A stretch of DNA of 64,000 bases from GWF2-38-69 sp965228125 (GTDB lineage: Bacteria > Verrucomicrobiota > Lentisphaeria > Victivallales > GWF2-38-69): positions 124,001 through 188,000 of the forward strand of contig OZ245791.1 of assembly GCA_965228125.1 (NCBI GenBank), written 5' to 3'. The position numbers were made by a program, and so were the translations under genes. The notes under the pieces were generated by a model. It did no database searches. It was not told the origin of the DNA and worked only from the letters and a program-made list of their open reading frames with translations. This document shows, one piece after another, positions 36,316-45,082 of this stretch (position 1 is its first letter; each line of letters begins with the position of its first letter).

Positions 36316-36327
36316 TGAGCACAGAAT

Positions 36328-37272
36328 TTATTTGATTATTGGATCTAATCTCCCTTTTTGGGCAGCAATTTTATCCGCGTCAGATTTAACTGCTGCACTT
36401 TGATCAATAGCAGCGACAAGCGGATGAGTATGACTAGAGAGAACAGTGAAACAATCGATTACTGCAGACATAAATTCTGAAACAAGTTGAAAAAGGTTCT
36501 CGTTTTTTGAGCCTATATAATTTTTAGGAGCTTTATATTCTTGAGATTGTCCAGCATTAAAAGAAACTCCCTGACCAGCAATATTATTAAAATTCTGCCC
36601 AGCAGTGCTATTAAGATTTTGCCCTGATGTGATATTTGTATTGAATGCAGATCCGTAATGAGAGGATCCTGTCGATATAAGTTTTATAGCTCCTGCAATT
36701 CTTTCGAATATTCCATATACTTTCTTATATGAAACTCCTGTCACATCGGTAATTTCGTTTGATATAGTTCTTACCTTGTTGATGCAATTATTAATTTCTT
36801 CATAGGATTCTGAAATAATATTGGAATTGGTTTTATTCGAAATATTTCCTGCACGATCAATATCAATAAGAGAGCTCCAGCTATTCTGCAGTCGAACAGA
36901 ATCACTTGAAAAACCAGACAAAGAAAGCCTATAAGGCAAACAGGATCTTATAAAAGGTAAAGAGAGTTTTCCATAACCAAAAGCTATTTCTACAACAGTT
37001 CCAGGCTGAGGATAATTAATAATCCCTTTTTCCATGCCGCCTCCGGAGATCGTAAGCGGAACAGCCTCGATTTCAGGTTGCTTATCGTCAATGTTAAGAT
37101 ATTCATCGAGGAGTTTAATATTTACTGCATAATATGGTCTAAAATAATCGGAAACGCGTTCCTGATCCGGGGCGTCTGCAATTGCCGTGATCACCCCAAA
37201 AGCTGGTAAATGTTTTTTAGAATTCAATTCCGGAAACAGTCTTAAAATAATTGACCTGATAACTTCTTTCAT
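36328..37272 (-). CDS. Baseplate spike protein (gpV/gp5-like OB-fold, HxH tip)
   Basis: I start at ATG 37272, one base after the upstream stop; the frame reaches 33 codons further but overlaps the hub gene. The 314 residues include an OB-like stretch (YPQPGTVVEIAFGYGKLSLP), a long helical/Asn-rich middle with repeats of NxTAGQNxN type (about residues 205-240), and near the C-terminus VLSSHTHPLVA. The HxH motif matches the metal-binding apex of P2-like spikes. It is the last gene of the tail operon. Confidence 0.65.
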   Translation of the reverse strand: MKEVIRSIILRLFPELNSKKHLPAFGVITAIADAPDQERVSDYFRPYYAVNIKLLDEYLNIDDKQPEIEAVPLTISGGGMEKGIINYPQPGTVVEIAFGYGKLSLPFIRSCLPYRLSLSGFSSDSVRLQNSWSSLIDIDRAGNISNKTNSNIISESYEEINNCINKVRTISNEITDVTGVSYKKVYGIFERIAGAIKLISTGSSHYGSAFNTNITSGQNLNSTAGQNFNNIAGQGVSFNAGQSQEYKAPKNYIGSKNENLFQLVSEFMSAVIDCFTVLSSHTHPLVAAIDQSAAVKSDADKIAAQKGRLDPIIK

Positions 37273-37273
37273 T

Positions 37274-37978
37274 TTACACCCAAGGATTATTATTCCATTT
37301 AAGTCGCATATCAGTTGATGATATTTCAATTGATGTGATGATTGTTTGTTGATTGGCTCCAAACTTAACATTTAATCCCGGGCGATATTGCGGAATAATT
37401 GGGATTGTCGCACCTGTAATACTTGATTGAGTAGTGAGTTGACTTGGGATTTCCATGAGGACTTGTCCGAACTTTGAACCGTTCCAGGATCCGATATAAA
37501 TTTTACCGTCAGGCTGGCAGTTCCAAATATATTTATTAATTTTGAGTTCCTTTCCTATCCAGTCAAGTAGTTCGTAACCACTCCCCACATTTATGCAATT
37601 AGGAATTGATGACAAATTCCAATCTGCATTTTCCAAAATAAATTCAATCCCAGAAATTCCGCTTAAATAACTGATAACCTGTTTTATCGTTGGATGCCTC
37701 AAAGATATAGGCATTCTCATTGACATTATAGAGCTTAGTTCTTTTACATTTAATCTCTGTTGCTTAACATCCATCTGCACACATGCTTCTATATATCCTG
37801 TCATATAAAGAACATATTCGCCGTTATACCCTAAAAAATACTGATAGATCCCTTGCAGCGGTTTTTCGCTTTGCACGACAATCACTCCACGTCCCGGGGA
37901 GAAAAGGTCAAGAACAATATTATCTGAAACAATTAGATAGTCTTGATTGTTAACTTTTAATTTCTTTTGCAACTTCAT
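37274..37978 (-). CDS. Baseplate hub-like protein (gpD/gp44-type)
   Basis: The 234 residues contain LRHPTIKQVISYLSGISGIE, YELLDWIGKELKINKYIWN and a C-terminal RPGLNVKFGANQQTIITSIE. This fits hub/late-control-D-like proteins that cap the tail tube and hold the spike. It is tightly packed between the U-like gene and the spike gene. The family call rests on pattern and context, not on a decisive motif. Confidence 0.55.
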   Translation of the reverse strand: MKLQKKLKVNNQDYLIVSDNIVLDLFSPGRGVIVVQSEKPLQGIYQYFLGYNGEYVLYMTGYIEACVQMDVKQQRLNVKELSSIMSMRMPISLRHPTIKQVISYLSGISGIEFILENADWNLSSIPNCINVGSGYELLDWIGKELKINKYIWNCQPDGKIYIGSWNGSKFGQVLMEIPSQLTTQSSITGATIPIIPQYRPGLNVKFGANQQTIITSIEISSTDMRLKWNNNPWV

Positions 37979-37979
37979 T

Positions 37980-38492
37980 TTATTCTAACGCTTTTTTTGT
38001 GACATCTAGAACCTGCTGTAATGCATTATCACTCGAGGCAGCTGAAATAATCTGGCCTGTAGCATCTACAGCTTTAATCATTGTTGAGAGTTCTCTGTTC
38101 TCTTTCTTTTCGGCAATTGAACTTTTTTCCGTCAATGAAAATTTGATTTCCCAGGCCTGTAGGTCTGCACTCTCTGAAGAATCGAGGGTGTCGCTGAAAA
38201 CAACTTCTCGTATTTTAAGAACGTTCAGAAGGTCATGACTTACCATATAAATCTGCGGATCTCCGTTTTCCAGTACTGCTTCTGCTACCGCGTTTAATTC
38301 TTCGAGATCGTGAGGGTTAATCTTTGGTATAATAAGCGCACACGAAATCTTTTTAGCCTTGTTCCCTTCGGTGACAGTACTTGTCGATGAAGTTTGTCCG
38401 GATATGTCTTTCCTTGATAGATTTTGTGATACTGATACTTTCAGGTTTTTCCCAGGCACAGTAAAGTCGGTATTGTTTGCAGAGAGAATCAT
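37980..38492 (-). CDS. Putative tail/baseplate protein (gpU-like position)
   Basis: The 170 residues have a beta-rich N-terminal half and a charged helical tail (NLKVSVSQNLSRKDISGQTS; ADLQAWEIKFSLTEKSSIAE). The SxTSTVTEGNK stretch resembles tail-terminator or baseplate components that mature tails. It overlaps the gene before it by 4 bp (ATGA) and lies 1 bp from the hub-like gene, so it belongs to the same complex. Confidence 0.5.
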   Translation of the reverse strand: MILSANNTDFTVPGKNLKVSVSQNLSRKDISGQTSSTSTVTEGNKAKKISCALIIPKINPHDLEELNAVAEAVLENGDPQIYMVSHDLLNVLKIREVVFSDTLDSSESADLQAWEIKFSLTEKSSIAEKKENRELSTMIKAVDATGQIISAASSDNALQQVLDVTKKALE

Positions 38493-39382
38493 AAAAAAGC
38501 CTCCTTGAAAAACTTCAACTCGTCCTCGTTATTAGCCATAACAGCGAATAGAGCGCAATATTTAGCCGTAGACGTTGTGTTAAAATTCTGAATTTGAATA
38601 CTAATGCTTTCCGGATTGGCCCCTGAAAAATAAAAGGCCTCTGCCGAACCTGTTTGAATCAAGCTCTGAAGGTCTCCCCACGCTTTATTTGCTTCAGTTA
38701 TTTCTGTATTTCGTGCATCTATGGCATCGCACAACTCTTTAACAGGATCTATGTCTAATGCAAAAGCCTCAACAAACCCTAACAAAGCATCAGAATCTTT
38801 CTTGATTTCTGCTATTCTTGAATCAAAAGGATTAAAAAACTTTGCCCAATGAGGATTAAAAAAAGGTTTTGTCATCATCATTTTACTTGTTTCGATATTA
38901 AGGAGTTCTTCTGCTCTCTTCTGGCACATTGGCAGATCTCCGAACGGGAATATATCGCATAGGATTTTTAGTTTATCTATCCAGCTTTTCTGAGTGTCAG
39001 CATAAATAGCAAATACCATGCAGCACTTGACATTTGTATTTGAATCATCGTTAGGATCCGTGATCTTGCCAGCTAAATGACTAGCCGCTTGTGCTGGAGA
39101 AAGATAACCGATGCATTGCTCAGTATAATTTCCTTTGCCAAATTCTCCGGCCCCCATTGTCCAGGGGTGAATAGTCAGCGCATAGCCCCCTTTAAGAATT
39201 ATTGAATTAATTGTCTGCCTTGCAGTAATAGCTTCACCTGCAGCTTTCTGAATAGGATTAGGGCTATAACTAATCCCAAGGCTGCTTAAATCAGATTTGA
39301 CCTTGTCAAATTCTCCGGGTATAGCAGAGAGCGCCGGATCCAGAGTGGCTATAGCCTTAGTGACTGTCTGAGGAATTCTCAC
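38489..39382 (-). CDS. Phage protein of unknown function (297 aa)
   Basis: It starts at a GTG overlapping the previous stop (GTGA). The protein has no signal peptide or membrane segment. Recognisable features are a hydrophobic strand region (GGYALTIHPWTMGAGEFGKG), two Cys (VKCCMVFAIYAD) and a C-terminal VMANNEDELKFFKEAFL. Related tail-region proteins of P2-kappa phages often carry a 'NPHWAKFFNPFDSRI'-like stretch, but I do not recognise a function. Confidence 0.6.
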   Translation of the reverse strand: MRIPQTVTKAIATLDPALSAIPGEFDKVKSDLSSLGISYSPNPIQKAAGEAITARQTINSIILKGGYALTIHPWTMGAGEFGKGNYTEQCIGYLSPAQAASHLAGKITDPNDDSNTNVKCCMVFAIYADTQKSWIDKLKILCDIFPFGDLPMCQKRAEELLNIETSKMMMTKPFFNPHWAKFFNPFDSRIAEIKKDSDALLGFVEAFALDIDPVKELCDAIDARNTEITEANKAWGDLQSLIQTGSAEAFYFSGANPESISIQIQNFNTTSTAKYCALFAVMANNEDELKFFKEAFL

Positions 39383-39648
39383 GCTATGCCTAGTAACTTC
39401 TTAGCGTTCTCAATAGTGGCGTATTCGGCAACTTCTTTAATTACTGTAAATTCAAAAGCTCTTAAACAGTTCTGCATGGAGCGTGTAGCCCGTTCAAAAG
39501 CTTCCTGTTGCGAAGCGTTTTTGTTTTCAATTTTGTTTAGCTCAAGCCACAAATCAAGCGTAGAAAGTATTAACTCTACATCTTCGTGGCTCCATCTTTC
39601 GCAATATTTCTTAATGGCACGATATATAATTAAAACTGCTTCAGACAT
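39379..39648 (-). CDS. Small phage protein of unknown function (89 aa)
   Basis: Helical, mildly acidic protein (AIKKYCERWSHEDVELILST; RATRSMQNCLRAFEFTVIKE). Its start overlaps the lipoprotein stop by one base (TAATG) and its stop overlaps the next start, so it is translated as part of the chain. No domain recognised. Confidence 0.6.
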   Translation of the reverse strand: MSEAVLIIYRAIKKYCERWSHEDVELILSTLDLWLELNKIENKNASQQEAFERATRSMQNCLRAFEFTVIKEVAEYATIENAKKLLGIA

Positions 39649-40016
39649 TATTTAACTCCGGCTTTTAATGTTGTGGGTTGCAGGGCTTCCTGGAGCCTTA
39701 GATAGTTATTATCAGCATCAACTTTCTGTTGCTGAAATTGTGCGATCAGGTATATTATATACTCTACAGTAATGGGCTTTTCTTCCGGCAATTTTTCACC
39801 TTGTAGTGCCTTATTGATACTCATTATATTAGTTGAGATTTCATTGCACATCGCCTGTCGATTCAGTTCGTCAAGGGTTTTTTCTCCGGAGATCACACTC
39901 CGGCATTGCGTAAGTAAGAGCTTGTCCTCATTGAGCTGTTGAGCCACCGGCGCAACTGTGCAAGAACATAAAGCTAAAACTATGCCTATAATTACAGCGT
40001 AAAGTACTGCTCTCAT
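39648..40016 (-). CDS. Small prophage lipoprotein (possible outer spanin or cell-envelope factor)
   Basis: AAGGAG lies ten bases upstream of the ATG. The N-terminus (AVLYAVIIGIVLALCSCTVA) is a lipoprotein signal with a Cys at the lipobox. The mature 100 residues are helical and Gln-rich (YIIYLIAQFQQQKVDADNNY). Size and place beside small membrane proteins fit a lysis role such as an outer-membrane spanin, but there is no sequence proof. Confidence 0.6.
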   Translation of the reverse strand: MRAVLYAVIIGIVLALCSCTVAPVAQQLNEDKLLLTQCRSVISGEKTLDELNRQAMCNEISTNIMSINKALQGEKLPEEKPITVEYIIYLIAQFQQQKVDADNNYLRLQEALQPTTLKAGVK

Positions 40017-40079
40017 GTTTTTAACTCCTTTCTTTTGTTTAATTTATATTTAAAATACACTACCAAGAACCATTTATAT

Positions 40080-40253
40080 TTAGCTAATATTGTCAACTTT
40101 TACCTCTTTCTTGGTACCGTAATATTTATCGATGCATGACTGGCACATTGTATGCGACACCTGGAACTCAAATCCTCTAACTTTCAACTCATTTATAAGA
40201 GTTTTCATGCAGGGGCAATTACAACAGGCTAAAATTATTCCTTCCTCAGTCAT
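40080..40253 (-). CDS. 57-aa zinc-ribbon-like protein
   Basis: A small gene starting at ATG 40253 and overlapping the previous stop (ATGA). It reads MTEEGIILACCNCPC, then MKTLINELKVRGFEF, then QVSHTMCQSCIDKYYG and a short charged tail. The CxxC pair, followed about 20 residues later by SHxxCxxC, is the metal-binding knuckle found at the ends of some signalling proteins and in tiny phage zinc proteins. Tight coupling and the clean Cys spacing argue that it is real. Function unknown; nucleic-acid binding is a guess. Confidence 0.7.
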   Translation of the reverse strand: MTEEGIILACCNCPCMKTLINELKVRGFEFQVSHTMCQSCIDKYYGTKKEVKVDNIS

Positions 40254-40864
40254 ATCCCATTTCCTATTCTTGGAGAATCATTTGCAAAGCCTGTTGAAAA
40301 ATCAGAAAAGGAATCGCTTATATTTGTAAGCTCAGAATAATATTTGCTATATTCTTTAATGTCATGAGAATATTTCAGCATCCATTTAAAGTTACAGAAA
40401 GTTTCATCGATTAGGACTTCAAAATGATTTTTGGGAAACTGAAGCGGCAAATCTGGAGTCATTATCATGGGGTCAATTATAACTCTTGATTCATAATATT
40501 TATTATTATATTTATCTCTTTCTTTTGAAGTTATAATTCGGTACCATCCGGCCGCTTCATTTTGCATATTAAGCAGGATAGAAACAGCCCTGTCAAGCTG
40601 GGTTGCCATTTTTGAATTTTCGAGCGTGATTTCTTTTATTTCTCCCACTTGTCCAAGGGTATTGTCTGCTTTTTCAGATAGGCCGGTCGTGTTGGAAATT
40701 ATCTGTTGATGATCTTTTTGCGAAGAATCCATCCATTTCTCGACAATGTCTGTCAAGTCACTTTTTGCAATAGCAATAGTTACCCCCACTGCTATGATGG
40801 CAAATATTATAGCCCACGCAGTAGGGGTAAGTTTTGAAAAAATTGCTTTTAGCAGCTCAATCAT
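40250..40864 (-). CDS. Prophage membrane protein with one N-terminal helix
   Basis: The 204 residues have one membrane segment (WAIIFAIIAVGVTIAIA, about 17-33) and then a long cytoplasmic or periplasmic helical region with coiled-coil tendency (LSEKADNTLGQVGEIKEITL). The start directly abuts the previous stop (TAAATG). It could be an inner-membrane lysis protein or an exclusion protein. No family recognised. Confidence 0.6.
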   Translation of the reverse strand: MIELLKAIFSKLTPTAWAIIFAIIAVGVTIAIAKSDLTDIVEKWMDSSQKDHQQIISNTTGLSEKADNTLGQVGEIKEITLENSKMATQLDRAVSILLNMQNEAAGWYRIITSKERDKYNNKYYESRVIIDPMIMTPDLPLQFPKNHFEVLIDETFCNFKWMLKYSHDIKEYSKYYSELTNISDSFSDFSTGFANDSPRIGNGI

Positions 40865-41104
40865 TTACTTCTGCAGAAAATGGATGATTACATCGAGTAG
40901 AGTTTTAGCTCCTGCGGTTTCAGCTTCTTTTAAGAGTTCCTGAAGTTTTGCTTTATCGCCAGGCAAATCAGGGTGATACGCTTCTGTTGCCTTAATTACC
41001 TTGTCGGCAAGCCCAAGCCCTTTACCTACATCGTCAACCACTTTTTCTGCCTTCTCCACGACTTCATCAGCCTTAGATAGTGCGCTATTTTTTTCTTCGG
41101 CCAT
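40865..41104 (-). CDS. Small acidic helical prophage protein (79 aa)
   Basis: AAAGGAGAAGG precedes the ATG, a strong ribosome site. The sequence is Lys/Glu/Ala-rich (KADEVVEKAEKVVDDVGKGL) and ends LLDVIIHFLQK. No membrane segment is obvious. It heads the small-gene cluster 40080-41104. Confidence 0.6.
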   Translation of the reverse strand: MAEEKNSALSKADEVVEKAEKVVDDVGKGLGLADKVIKATEAYHPDLPGDKAKLQELLKEAETAGAKTLLDVIIHFLQK

Positions 41105-41183
41105 AACCTTCTCCTTTTAGGTTATTATTTTTGATATGCCTCACTTGCTTGTGAGGGTAAATTTACCTTGCTTAAATATTCAG

Positions 41184-42095
41184 TCAGAGCAACTTTTCAG
41201 CTGCGGCCCTGCCGGAGTTGATAAGTATGTCCTGCTGCTCCGGAGTAATATCAAATTCCAGTACTCCAATCCCACATGGATCTACAACGCCGCTTCTGGC
41301 AACATCAATAGGAACTCTTGAGTACTTGTCAAATTCAGCGTTCATGATGGTCTGAACGAGATTGGAAAGGTATTTGATAATATTGTGCCCGAGGTGTGCG
41401 TCCTTAGGAGTGAACTTCTCAACGATAAATCCGATAGTCTCGTCAATAGCACAAGTTGGGTCAAACACATCGATTGGATAATCGTATGTAGTCCCGCCGT
41501 CAACACAACAATCTTTGTCTATTGTTACCGGTCTGAATACGATAGGAATTGACATAGAGGCATGAACAGCATCAACAACTTTCATATCAGGATATGTGTC
41601 TTTATTTATTACCATTGATTTATTCGTCGATAAATTGCAAACAATAGTCGTAAGGTCTTTACCGGTTAAATCGTAAAGCTGTGAATAGGTAACTGTTTTT
41701 GGGATTCCTTTTTTGGCAAGAATAGATTCAAACCAGTCTTTGATAGCTTTTCCCTTGCAAAGTCCCTGCCACTCAAGAATTCTTTCGCCTATTATAAGCG
41801 CATAGGTTTTATATGCTGAAGAAGGAACTTTTCCTTTTATTAAGGCAGGAATATCCAGAGGTTCAGAATCCAGAAGTGTCCTAAAGTCTGTAGATTTTAG
41901 AAGTTCAGTTAACTCCTTTGAATTAAACCCCAGAGCGCAGAGAAAAGCAGCTATAGATCCAGCCGACGCCCCTGCAAATCTAGTCATCTTTTGATAGATT
42001 CCCTTTTCTTCAAGTACCTGAACCACTCCCGCATAAGCGATCCCCAGGATTCCGCATCCTGAAAAAACTAAGTTTTTGAGTTTAGATGTGTCCAT
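41184..42095 (-). CDS. Patatin-like phospholipase
   Basis: The 303 residues have the patatin fold marks: an oxyanion loop LVFSGCGILGIAYAG, in which one Gly of the usual GGGxxG is Cys, the nucleophile elbow GASAGS, and the catalytic Asp in CVDGGTTYDYP. Patatins cleave membrane lipids with a Ser-Asp dyad. AAAAGGAG lies upstream of the ATG. In a tail-fibre/lysis region it may help release virions, be injected, or act in superinfection defence. I see no cyclic-nucleotide sensor domain. Confidence 0.85.
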   Translation of the reverse strand: MDTSKLKNLVFSGCGILGIAYAGVVQVLEEKGIYQKMTRFAGASAGSIAAFLCALGFNSKELTELLKSTDFRTLLDSEPLDIPALIKGKVPSSAYKTYALIIGERILEWQGLCKGKAIKDWFESILAKKGIPKTVTYSQLYDLTGKDLTTIVCNLSTNKSMVINKDTYPDMKVVDAVHASMSIPIVFRPVTIDKDCCVDGGTTYDYPIDVFDPTCAIDETIGFIVEKFTPKDAHLGHNIIKYLSNLVQTIMNAEFDKYSRVPIDVARSGVVDPCGIGVLEFDITPEQQDILINSGRAAAEKLL

Positions 42096-42112
42096 TTGTT
42101 TTGTTCTCCTTT

Positions 42113-42748
42113 TTATTTTGGGTTAGCAATAATAAAAACAGTGTAAGTACTGTTATCATTTTTTTGTGAAGTGACAGTTAAACCAGTTTCATCTAGTCCA
42201 TCAACAAATCTAATTGGAGCAACCCCTTCAGGAACAGTTGGGCCATAAGGCATAATAAGATCTCCAACGATTGGATCAGTAATAAAAATAGTAAAATCAT
42301 GCTCTTCCCACACTGGAGGAGTAGGAATAGTGGATGGAGGAATAGGAGGCTGCGGCAACTGTGTCATTATTTTGTATTTTGCACTAATTTGAGCTGTAAT
42401 TTCTCTTTCCTTATTCATAGGATTTACATTCATTACTATTTGATATACATCATACTCAAACGGTATTCCGAGCATGGCGTTTTCAATTGATGAAGGATTT
42501 GGATAATCAGGATTACGCAGCACAAAATTTTCTTTGGATATTTTATATATATCAAATATATTTAGCGATGAACTCAACTCAAAATAAATAGGAATAGGAG
42601 ACGATGGCTGAATTGGCTGAGGATCAACTATTGGGACCGGCGGTGGCCTAAAATTATAATCGCTTTTAAATACAAAGTTTACAGTTGTATCGGAAAACGT
42701 AGAAAGGGACATCAACGCAATTAAAATTATAAGAAGTTTTTTTATCAT
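42113..42748 (-). CDS. Secreted Pro-rich prophage protein of unknown function
   Basis: A signal peptide (KKLLIILIALMSLSTFS) is followed by 190 residues with two Pro-rich linkers (RPPPVPIVDPQPIQPSSPIP and LPQPPIPPSTIPTPP) and beta-strand segments between them. It may be a surface or envelope protein. It lies 11 bp downstream of the membrane-anchored fibre-like gene and 18 bp before the patatin. Confidence 0.6.
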   Translation of the reverse strand: MIKKLLIILIALMSLSTFSDTTVNFVFKSDYNFRPPPVPIVDPQPIQPSSPIPIYFELSSSLNIFDIYKISKENFVLRNPDYPNPSSIENAMLGIPFEYDVYQIVMNVNPMNKEREITAQISAKYKIMTQLPQPPIPPSTIPTPPVWEEHDFTIFITDPIVGDLIMPYGPTVPEGVAPIRFVDGLDETGLTVTSQKNDNSTYTVFIIANPK

Positions 42749-42758
42749 AAAACATCCT

Positions 42759-44129
42759 TTATTTTGCCTTAATAAATAAACCAGATTCAGGCGGTAGAGT
42801 TTTTATATAGTCGGAGTCGTCAGGAAGCCTAAAATAAGAATCCCCTGGCGTATAAGTAAATTCTCCGTTAGGAACTAGATTTATAGTGCCATTATTTATA
42901 ACAAGATCATCAACCACTACATAATCGCCAGCTTTAAGCCCCTTACCGACAAGTGTAATAGTTATCGTCATCCACTCTATCGATGCTCCAATTTTTTGCG
43001 TGTCGATATATTTAAACCAATCTGTTGTTGTACTCGTTACGTGCGCATTCCCTTGACCCACATGCGACTTTGATCCATCATACATATCAACTTGTATATT
43101 TACTTCAGTTTTAGCGTCAATAAATGCCTGAGAGGCTTTTATCATTACAGAGAATGGACAACTAATTGCACCTTTTTCATTACCTGTTACAGGTATATAA
43201 TCAGAGGATTCTACGGTACAGTCTGTGTTATCTGAACTTGCTTCAAGGTTAATTGCAGACGGGGCAGATACAAAATCGACGACATCAATTTCTGCCCCAA
43301 TTCCAAGAGTCCAGTTTGGCATATTAGTTGATGAGTCCCAGCGACACCATTTTGTTTTATCAAACGGCCACTCATCTGGAGTTGCGCATCTTACATTGTT
43401 AGCTATTGACCAGTCGTAAAGAGCCTGGTAATCTTTAGCTGAATATTGCTGTCCTGTTCTTGGCAACCAAGTAGCATCAGGAGCAGAGTCAAAAAATGCA
43501 GCACTAAAACCGATGGGGAAATTCATGCTGCCGCCTGGTATTGGAGTCCATGCATTGTTTTGCTGTCCATACAGAACGCCATCTTTTGGGGCAGGCCCAA
43601 GATAATTTCCTTTAGGTTGATATTTATTATCAGATTCCGTTTTAGTATAAGAATCGCCGATATTCGCTTTCTTTTTTATGTCGGCGGTATTTGTAGCTAT
43701 AGCTGTAGCATTTGTGCCGACATTTGCATTTGTTTGAGCTAACGCCGTATCAGTTGCTAGTCCTACTGCTGATAATTTTACATCACCGGTAGCTTTGTCT
43801 GCTAAAATAAACTCACTTCCGGTTATACTTGTAACTCCGGCCGTTCCGCCGCCCTGAACTACTGTCCAAACTTTATTTTGCCGCCCGTACTGTTTGCCGT
43901 CAGATGGAGCTTCGTCTATTTTTGTTGCTACAAGATCGCTAAGCGTATTAAATATACTAGTAATAAAGTTATTACTGCGGCAGTGGTCAGTGGCAAGAGC
44001 AGCTCCCGGACTGTCGTCTATAAGGCTATCGTTTGAGAGTTGCGCAATATGCGGTTGAAACTTTATTGCCACCGCAATTAAAAGGATTAAAAGTCCAGTA
44101 ATTAGAAATAACCATGTATTTCTTTTCAT
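42759..44129 (-). CDS. Fibre-like protein with N-terminal membrane anchor
   Basis: The 456 residues begin with a clear hydrophobic segment (WLFLITGLLILLIAVAIKF). Two copies of a tail-fibre repeat follow (DEAPSDGKQYGRQNKVWTVV and APKDGVLYGQQNNAWTPI). Between them is a trimeric-coil-like stretch (TNANVGTNATAIATNTADIK). The C-terminal beta domain resembles a carbohydrate-binding module (GDYVVVDDLVINNGTINLVP). Tail fibres normally lack such leaders. Its start overlaps the previous stop by one base. Confidence 0.65.
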   Translation of the reverse strand: MKRNTWLFLITGLLILLIAVAIKFQPHIAQLSNDSLIDDSPGAALATDHCRSNNFITSIFNTLSDLVATKIDEAPSDGKQYGRQNKVWTVVQGGGTAGVTSITGSEFILADKATGDVKLSAVGLATDTALAQTNANVGTNATAIATNTADIKKKANIGDSYTKTESDNKYQPKGNYLGPAPKDGVLYGQQNNAWTPIPGGSMNFPIGFSAAFFDSAPDATWLPRTGQQYSAKDYQALYDWSIANNVRCATPDEWPFDKTKWCRWDSSTNMPNWTLGIGAEIDVVDFVSAPSAINLEASSDNTDCTVESSDYIPVTGNEKGAISCPFSVMIKASQAFIDAKTEVNIQVDMYDGSKSHVGQGNAHVTSTTTDWFKYIDTQKIGASIEWMTITITLVGKGLKAGDYVVVDDLVINNGTINLVPNGEFTYTPGDSYFRLPDDSDYIKTLPPESGLFIKAK

Positions 44130-45070
44130 TATTTATTCTCCTCATTGTTGATATATTTAATTAAGATTGTGTCATCCTTGGAATTGCTTTCGAGGTAAAT
44201 AGGTTTGGTAGAATTAAGTCCTATAATGTCGCCCGGTTTCTTAGCCTGAATCAAACCCGCTCCGTTAACGAGTATTCCGGCAATGCTAGGCGTGCTTGAG
44301 CCTCCGGAATTATCTACATATTTCCAGGTCTTATTCTTGGAATCAAAAGCAAGAACCTGCCCGTCATTTTCTGCTTTGGGTTCGGGAACCGGATAGCCCC
44401 ATAAACTCGTAATGACTTTGTCGTCCGTATATTTTTTTGCACTTTGCAGCGTTGTAGCATCCTGAGCATCGACATAGTTTTTGTCGGTTTTTGCTTTTAC
44501 TGTGGGATTCTTGGCTATATCTGTGTCTAAATCTGTTTTTAATTCATAGTTTGCAAATTCTTTCTGCAGATCCTGTTGTTTGTTTATGTCTCCGGTGATA
44601 GCTCCCCACGATGCCGAGGATGGTCCACCACCTTGAACTTCTTCCCAGGCATTATTCTGCCTGCCGTATATCTTGCCGTCTGCTGGGGCGTCATTTATTT
44701 TTGCGTCGAGCGCTTCCTGTAGGCCTTGGACATAAGCTATTGCACTAGGATAGAAATCAGGTTTTCCGGGGAGTTTACCGAATAAGAAATCAGCCTTATT
44801 TAATTTCTCGACGAAAGTCTTTCCGTCAAATACATCTGTACCGTCATTAAGCATGGCTGCAGCAGCCCTGCAACTAAGATCAGGAGCTACTGCCGCGGTC
44901 GCTTCAAGATTTATTAAACCTGTTATCGGATCCGGAGCAATATTCACACTGCCTCCGGGAGATTGCAGATTGACATTGCCATAACAGCCATTGATCTGAT
45001 AAACTGTTTTCGGGGCTGAAAAACTTATTAAAGCAATAAACAAGAAGAATAGGATTAAGATTCGTTTCAT
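44129..45070 (-). CDS. Fibre-like protein with Sec signal peptide
   Basis: GGAGG sits just upstream of the ATG at 45070, which I prefer to the in-frame GTG at 45082. The signal peptide (KRILILFFLFIALISFSAPK) is typical. The body contains the repeat NDAPADGKIYGRQNNAWEEV, a coil-like region (AQDATTLQSAKKYTDDKVIT) and a C-terminal GILVNGAGLIQAKKPGDIIG. It shares the fibre repeat with the next gene, so the pair are paralogous in part. Confidence 0.65.
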   Translation of the reverse strand: MKRILILFFLFIALISFSAPKTVYQINGCYGNVNLQSPGGSVNIAPDPITGLINLEATAAVAPDLSCRAAAAMLNDGTDVFDGKTFVEKLNKADFLFGKLPGKPDFYPSAIAYVQGLQEALDAKINDAPADGKIYGRQNNAWEEVQGGGPSSASWGAITGDINKQQDLQKEFANYELKTDLDTDIAKNPTVKAKTDKNYVDAQDATTLQSAKKYTDDKVITSLWGYPVPEPKAENDGQVLAFDSKNKTWKYVDNSGGSSTPSIAGILVNGAGLIQAKKPGDIIGLNSTKPIYLESNSKDDTILIKYINNEENK

Positions 45071-45082
45071 TTTTCCTCCCAC

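Noticed and set aside
40132..40329. 65-codon plus-strand frame
   Set aside because: Opposite to the coupled 57-aa zinc-ribbon-like gene, which has a better start and motif.
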